Positions 7,651 through 11,456 of a stretch of 11,456 bases of DNA are shown here, in pieces. This DNA is from an uncultured Prevotellaceae bacterium. GTDB taxonomy: Bacteria > Bacteroidota > Bacteroidia > Bacteroidales > Bacteroidaceae. The notes under the pieces are model-generated. The model ran no database searches, was not told the DNA's origin, and saw only the letters and a list, made by a program, of their open reading frames with translations. A program made the translations under genes and the position numbers. How positions within the stretch are numbered: the first letter of the stretch is position 1; the number at the start of each line of letters is the position of its first letter. The stretch lies in NCBI GenBank assembly GCA_946406585.1, contig CAMJLI010000050.1, positions 1-11,456 of the forward strand. The letters run 5' to 3'.

Positions 7651-7658
7651 TATCTTTG
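7651..7658 (+). promoter_or_regulatory. Bacteroidota -7 box for the glycosyltransferase operon
   Basis: TATCTTTG, followed by CA, is a perfect TAnnTTTG. No TTG lies 19-21 nt upstream; the nearest, at 7636-7638, is only 12 nt away. The promoter may therefore be weak or need an activator. Transcription from here would give a leader of about 150 nt before the ATG at 7812. Confidence 0.55.
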
Positions 7659-7700
7659 CACCATAAAAAATTCTGCAATAGCATATTATCGCCTAATCAC

Positions 7701-7772
7701 ATGGAAGAAAGGACGATTGGCAACAAAGCATCCATCATGTTGCATTTGCGGAATTACATTGCTATAATGTAG
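7701..7772 (+). CDS. 23-codon ORF in the GT2 leader, possible leader peptide
   Basis: An ATG at 7701 opens a frame of 23 codons ending in TAG at 7770-7772. The product would be basic at first and hydrophobic towards its end. It begins about 38 nt after the expected transcription start and ends inside a hairpin, the arrangement of a translated leader. An ORF this short can easily arise by chance, and there is no ribosome-binding or conservation evidence here. Confidence 0.2.
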   Translation: MEERTIGNKASIMLHLRNYIAIM

Positions 7773-7787
7773 GCAGCCAGATTGCCT
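7755..7787 (+). promoter_or_regulatory. Two adjacent small hairpins in the GT2 leader
   Basis: TACATT (7755-7760) pairs perfectly with AATGTA (7766-7771) around GCTAT. AGGCA (7771-7775) pairs with TGCCT (7783-7787) around seven bases. The arms share base 7771, so the two could stack or compete. They end about 25 nt before the GT2 start codon. A regulatory role is only inferred from position. Confidence 0.35.
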
Positions 7788-7811
7788 TGAGACAAAAAAC
7801 AATACAAATAC

Positions 7812-8846
7812 ATGGCAAAAACAAACCCATCAGATGGGAATCATTTCGTATCTGTTGTAATACCGGTTTATAACGAAAAGAAATTTATAGAGAAATGCAT
7901 CAGGTCGGTATTAAGTCAAGATTTTCCATCAGACAAGATGGAGGTGTTGGTTATGGATGGCTTGAGCAACGACGGCACACCAGACATAATAAGGCGGCTT
8001 TGCGCAGAAGACAACAGGATAAAGTTGCTTGAAAACCCCAAGAAATATGTCCCTTCGGCAATGAACATTGGCATAAAGGCTGCCAAAGGAGACATCATCG
8101 TGAGAATGGACTCCCATTGCGAGTATCCTTCAAATTACGTGTCGGTTTTGGTGAAAAAACTAATCGAGCTGGACGCAGACAATGTGGGCGGAATGTGCAT
8201 AATGGAACCTGCCAACGACAGTGTCTCAAGCCTGGCCGTAGTGCTGTGTTTCAGCCATCGTTTTGGTACAGGCTCTGCTTTGTACAAGGTAGGTTGCGAC
8301 AAGATAACCGAAGTTGACACAGTTCCTTTCGGATGTTTCAAGAAAGAGATTTTCGAAAAAGTAGGCTGTTACGATGAGGACATGCACAGGAACGAGGACG
8401 AGGAATTGAACGCCAGGATCACCAATCACGGAGGCAAGATATTCATCATTCCTGAAGTAGGCATTCGCTATACCCCCCGCGACACCATCGGCAAATTGTC
8501 CAAGATGCTCTATCATTATGGCTTGTGGAAACCCCTTGTAAACAAGAAGGTGGGCAATGCAGTGTCCTATCGTCAGTTTGCACCACCCATGTTTTTCATC
8601 TTCTTTGTTTTAGGATTGATTTTGGGGATAGTGTTTCCACCAATCCTCATGATTTGGGCTTCTGTCATGATTTTGTATTTCGCCATTGCATTTGCCATAG
8701 GTGTCAATCATGCCATCAAGCACAAGAGGGCTTCTCTATGCATAATGATGCCAATAACATTTTTCTGCATGCACATTTCATATGGTTATGGCTACATAAA
8801 AGGATTGCTGTTCAACAATTCACTTAGTTATACCATTGACAGGTAG
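7812..8846 (+). CDS. GT2-family glycosyltransferase, ExoA-like
   Basis: A 344-aa inverting glycosyltransferase with a GT-A fold at the N-terminus and membrane helices at the C-terminus. SVVIPVYNE (residues 14-22) begins the nucleotide-sugar binding fold, with MDGLSNDGT following at 48. VRMDSHCEYP carries the metal-binding D100-S-H102; this DxHxxYP form is typical of the ExoA succinoglycan glucosyltransferase branch. The acidic NEDEE at 194-198 is where the catalytic base region of GT2 enzymes lies. From about residue 255, three hydrophobic segments anchor it in the membrane, so it probably works on a lipid-linked glycan at the cytoplasmic face. It is the first gene of the second operon and is preceded by A-rich sequence. 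The sugar and linkage cannot be told from the sequence. Confidence 0.9.
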   Translation: MAKTNPSDGNHFVSVVIPVYNEKKFIEKCIRSVLSQDFPSDKMEVLVMDGLSNDGTPDIIRRLCAEDNRIKLLENPKKYVPSAMNIGIKAAKGDIIVRMDSHCEYPSNYVSVLVKKLIELDADNVGGMCIMEPANDSVSSLAVVLCFSHRFGTGSALYKVGCDKITEVDTVPFGCFKKEIFEKVGCYDEDMHRNEDEELNARITNHGGKIFIIPEVGIRYTPRDTIGKLSKMLYHYGLWKPLVNKKVGNAVSYRQFAPPMFFIFFVLGLILGIVFPPILMIWASVMILYFAIAFAIGVNHAIKHKRASLCIMMPITFFCMHISYGYGYIKGLLFNNSLSYTIDR

Positions 8847-8880
8847 GCATTTGGGCAGCTATCGACACAAAGGAAAAGAC

Positions 8881-9960
8881 ATGTCGTCAGGAAAGAAAAT
8901 ACTGTGTTTCATAGAAAGCTTGGAGGCAGGAGGTGCACAAAGACAACTTATTTCCCTTGCATCCTTGTTGAAGGGCGAAGGACATCACCCGATCATCGTC
9001 ACGTATTATCCAAACAGTTTTTATGCCGACACCTTGTCATCATTAGGCATAGAGCACATCTTTTTGGAAAATTCCTTCTCCTCTTTCCGCAGGCTGGCCG
9101 CCTTTATGAAGGTTCTGAAAAGTCAGGCGCCATATTGTGTGGTTTCATTCGAGGAAACGGCTTCGATGTATCTTTGCCTTTTGCGCATGTTCATGAAATT
9201 CAAGTTGATAGTTTCGGAGAGAAACGCAACATTGAAAATAGGTGCTACAGAAAGGCTTAGGTTTCAGTTATACCGCGTTGCCGACAAGGTGGTGTGCAAT
9301 TCCATGTCAAAAACCAAGTTCATAGAAGACAATGTGCCACACTTGTCATCCAAGACCCACACCATCATCAACTATCTTGACACAGAGAGATTCAAGCCTC
9401 TTGAGCTGCCAAGACAGTCATCGTCTCTGAGGAAATTGCTGGTATTGGCAAGGGTTGTGCCTCAAAAGAACGTGGAACGCTTCATTGAAGCCCTCAGATT
9501 GTTGAAAGCCGATGGGGTTCGCCTTTCCGTAGACTGGCACGGCCAGCCAATAGAGCCTTACCACACAAAGTGCCAGGAATTGATTGAAAAATACCAATTG
9601 GGCGAAATGCTCAAGATAAACCCGCCCATATCAGACGTGGAGGAGGTTTACAACAAATATGACGGCTTTTGCCTGCCATCCATCTACGAAGGCTTTCCCA
9701 ACGTAGTAGGTGAAGCCATGAGTTGTGGTGTGCCCGTGTTGTGTGGCGACGTTTGCGACAACAAGTTCCTTTTGGGAGAAGAAAGCAATCTGCTATTCAA
9801 CCCGTACGACATAAATGACATTAAAGACAAAATAGAATTGTTCTGCAACCTGAGCAATGAGCAATTACAGGAAATAGGGAAAACCAACCGCGACAGGGCG
9901 GTGAAGATCTTCTCATCAGCAACATTTGTGAAAGAATACTTAAATCTAATGGAGTTATGA
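8881..9960 (+). CDS. GT4-family glycosyltransferase (GT-B fold)
   Basis: A 359-aa retaining glycosyltransferase. The N-terminal half has the LEAGGAQRQLISLASLL segment near residue 13, the G-G-A-x-R motif typical of GT4 acceptor domains. The C-terminal donor-binding half starts near LARVVPQKNVERFIEAL. It carries the EX7E signature in YEGFPNVVGEAMSCGVPV, with E270 and E278. Length and layout are normal and all key residues are present. The frame is open to a TTG at 8836 inside the GT2 gene, but the ATG at 8881 is preferred: an AAGGAAAAG stretch precedes it and the N-terminus then begins with the expected beta-strand. It lies 34 nt after the GT2 stop and its own stop overlaps the next start, so all three glycosyltransferases should be one transcript. 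Specificity is unknown. Confidence 0.93.
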   Translation: MSSGKKILCFIESLEAGGAQRQLISLASLLKGEGHHPIIVTYYPNSFYADTLSSLGIEHIFLENSFSSFRRLAAFMKVLKSQAPYCVVSFEETASMYLCLLRMFMKFKLIVSERNATLKIGATERLRFQLYRVADKVVCNSMSKTKFIEDNVPHLSSKTHTIINYLDTERFKPLELPRQSSSLRKLLVLARVVPQKNVERFIEALRLLKADGVRLSVDWHGQPIEPYHTKCQELIEKYQLGEMLKINPPISDVEEVYNKYDGFCLPSIYEGFPNVVGEAMSCGVPVLCGDVCDNKFLLGEESNLLFNPYDINDIKDKIELFCNLSNEQLQEIGKTNRDRAVKIFSSATFVKEYLNLMEL

Positions 9961-11000
9961 GCAAACAGGTAATATTTATCGGCCCATTGGGGGGTGATTC
10001 AAAAATGGTGGCGGGTGACAGCCTGAAAAACCTGCATCTAACCAACCGTCTAAGGGAATTGTCTGTCAACCTTAGAATTGTAGACACGATAGAAAGCAAC
10101 AAGTCTTTCATAAGAAAGGTCATGGCCGTATTATTCATTCTCTTCCACCGCAAGAACAAGTTCATTGTCTCTGCCAGCACAACCGGAGCTTATCGCCTGC
10201 TGTCGCTGATGAAACGATTCAAGATTTCCGATGTCATATATTGGGTGGTAGGCGGCGACTTTCCCCATCTCATCAACTGCGAATTAATAAGCACAAAGCC
10301 ATACGCCAACGCAAGGGTCATCATTGTGGAAGGCAAGCGAATGGAAGAGACACTAAGAATTTATGGCTTGAACAACGTCATCACATTGCCGAATTTCAAG
10401 CCTATAGATTTCATCCCTGCCAAGAAACCTCGCGAAGCAAACGCCCCGGTCAGATTCGTGTTCCTTTCCAGAATTGTAGAAGACAAAGGCTGCGGCTATA
10501 TCAACAAGGCTGCCGAGATACTGAACGAAAAGGGCTTGGGAGCACGTTTCTCCATCGATTATTACGGTTCTATAACAGAAAGCTACAAGAAGAGTTTCCT
10601 GAATGAGATAGGCAACATTCCCAATGTGGAATACAAGGGATTTCTCAAGTTGGTTGACAGGGCCAACTATGGTGTTCTGGCTGAATACGATGCCATGCTG
10701 TTCCCCACATTCTTCTATGGGGAGGGCTTTGCCGGCATATTCATCGATGCCTTCATCGCCGGTCTCCCTGTGATTACATTCGACTGGAGCCTCAATAGCG
10801 AAATCATAAGGGATGGCGAGACGGGAATCGTCGTGGAAAACAGGAATGCAGCAAAACTTGCAGCGGCAATGGAAAGACTGATTACAGCCCCGCAGCAGAT
10901 AGAAGCCATGTCGAAAAAATGCCAGGCCCAATGCATGGACTTTGACTCGGAACATGTAGTGACAAAGGCATTGATAGAAAGGATTGGACTGGCTGAGTAA
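9957..11000 (+). CDS. GT4-family glycosyltransferase with an EX7D variant motif
   Basis: A 347-aa GT-B glycosyltransferase whose ATG overlaps the previous TGA by 4 nt, a sign of translational coupling. The N-terminus (IFIGPLGGDSKMVAGDSLKN) has the glycine loop of the acceptor domain. FVFLSRIVEDKGCGYINKAA begins the donor-binding half. The usual EX7E signature appears as GEGFAGIFIDAFIAGLPVI with E256 and D264, so the second acidic residue is Asp. GT4 enzymes with this form (EGFxGxFIDAxxAGxPV) are, from memory, found in other surface-glycan loci, so I expect it to be active. It is the last gene of the operon. No convincing terminator is visible in the 55 nt after it. Confidence 0.9.
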   Translation: MSKQVIFIGPLGGDSKMVAGDSLKNLHLTNRLRELSVNLRIVDTIESNKSFIRKVMAVLFILFHRKNKFIVSASTTGAYRLLSLMKRFKISDVIYWVVGGDFPHLINCELISTKPYANARVIIVEGKRMEETLRIYGLNNVITLPNFKPIDFIPAKKPREANAPVRFVFLSRIVEDKGCGYINKAAEILNEKGLGARFSIDYYGSITESYKKSFLNEIGNIPNVEYKGFLKLVDRANYGVLAEYDAMLFPTFFYGEGFAGIFIDAFIAGLPVITFDWSLNSEIIRDGETGIVVENRNAAKLAAAMERLITAPQQIEAMSKKCQAQCMDFDSEHVVTKALIERIGLAE

Positions 11001-11055
11001 AAGGTCGTTCCGTCCACGGTGATAAGGTATTAGCAACCTTTACACTTGAAAAGCA

Positions 11056-11456
11056 ATGTCATTCCTAACTCGCAAATACCCTTTCTCCAAAAGCAGTCAC
11101 TGGCTGAGAGACAGCGCAGTGTATTGCACCATCGTATTCCTGATCCTTTACCTGCTGCAACCTTTTGGGTTCAGCATGTATAGTGGCAACAAATTCTTGT
11201 TGTCACTATTGTTTGGACTTGTGTCTTTTGTATGCTGCAGTGTGAGCGAACTTGCTGTCAGGCCTTTACGCAAAAGTATTGCGCCGTGGCGCATCTGGCA
11301 CGAGGTCTTGTTTGTGTTGGCAATGGTCTTGCTAATCGGCATAGGCAACCTCTTCGTATTTTCATTCGTGATGTTCCATTATCCGATAACGCCAAGATTA
11401 TTCTTTGCGTCACTCTACTGGACATTGATCATCTCCGTAATAATTGCCACATTCTC
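11056..11456 (+). CDS. Membrane protein, partial; resembles N-terminus of a LytTR-type regulator
   Basis: The frame opens at the ATG at 11056 and runs past the window end, giving 133 codons. Four hydrophobic segments are visible, at roughly residues 22-42, 46-68, 85-110 and 114-133. The first ends in LQPFGF, a feature I associate with Bacteroidota regulators that have a membrane N-terminus and a C-terminal LytTR DNA-binding domain. That domain would lie outside the window, so the family call is tentative. A sensor kinase or other four-helix protein is possible. A weak -7-like TACACTTG at 11041-11048 precedes it without a clear -33 partner, and it is on the same strand as the glycosyltransferases. 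Confidence 0.55.
   Translation, partial: MSFLTRKYPFSKSSHWLRDSAVYCTIVFLILYLLQPFGFSMYSGNKFLLSLLFGLVSFVCCSVSELAVRPLRKSIAPWRIWHEVLFVLAMVLLIGIGNLFVFSFVMFHYPITPRLFFASLYWTLIISVIIATF

Larger units (their letters stand above)
7524..7811. other. 288-bp non-coding gap between the two operons
   Basis: There is no long ORF on either strand. The left half has three TTGCAA copies (near 7564, 7588 and 7636) and an inverted repeat. The middle has a -7 box. The right half would be the leader of the GT2 gene, with a 23-codon ORF and two small hairpins. It separates the acylation genes from the glycosyltransferase genes. Confidence 0.6.

Noticed and set aside
8836..8880. Longer N-terminus for the first GT4 enzyme starting at a TTG
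   Set aside because: It overlaps the GT2 gene and adds residues before the first beta-strand; the ATG at 8881 has a better upstream context.
11001..11055. Terminator between the last GT4 gene and the partial membrane protein
   Set aside because: Only a 4-bp CCGT/ACGG match with a 2-nt loop is seen, which cannot form a useful hairpin.

Overview
The window looks like chromosome of a Bacteroidota bacterium, most likely Bacteroidales and perhaps Prevotellaceae. This rests on thymidine kinase and LytTR-type protein sequences that resemble that group as I remember them, on four -7 boxes of the Bacteroidota form TAnnTTTG (each followed by CA), and on A-rich sequence rather than Shine-Dalgarno sites before most starts. 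Every gene I support lies on the + strand. No mobile element, CRISPR array or rRNA is visible.

Region 1 (1-2000) is housekeeping: a thymidine kinase (tdk), an eight-helix AI-2E/PerM-family membrane protein starting 10 nt later, and tRNA-Lys(UUU) with its own promoter. The -7 box of that promoter contains the stop codon of the membrane protein gene. A 14-bp hairpin after the tRNA probably ends its transcript.

Region 2 (2035-11000) is a cell-surface or extracellular polysaccharide cluster. It starts with a large secreted protein of right-handed beta-helix character that I cannot assign to a named family. A consensus promoter then serves a tight set of an MBOAT O-acyltransferase (AlgI-like), a membrane-anchored SGNH-like protein (role comparable to AlgJ/AlgX, PatB or DltD) and an acyltransferase-3 membrane protein. 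After a 288-bp gap holding a -7 box, small hairpins and a 23-codon ORF, a second set encodes an ExoA-like GT2 glycosyltransferase and two GT4 glycosyltransferases; the last two overlap by 4 nt. My inference is that the glycosyltransferases build a glycan, the MBOAT/SGNH pair and the acyltransferase-3 decorate it with acyl groups, and the beta-helix protein binds, epimerises or cleaves it outside the cytoplasm. No flippase, polymerase, export channel or initiating sugar-phosphate transferase is in the window, so those functions must lie elsewhere.

Region 3 (11056-end) is the truncated start of a four-helix membrane protein resembling the N-terminus of Bacteroidota membrane LytTR regulators.

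The points most worth a second look are the unassigned beta-helix protein with its RDY-rich insert next to an acetylation module, the Asn in place of the usual Asp in the SGNH protein, and the structured leader of the glycosyltransferase operon.
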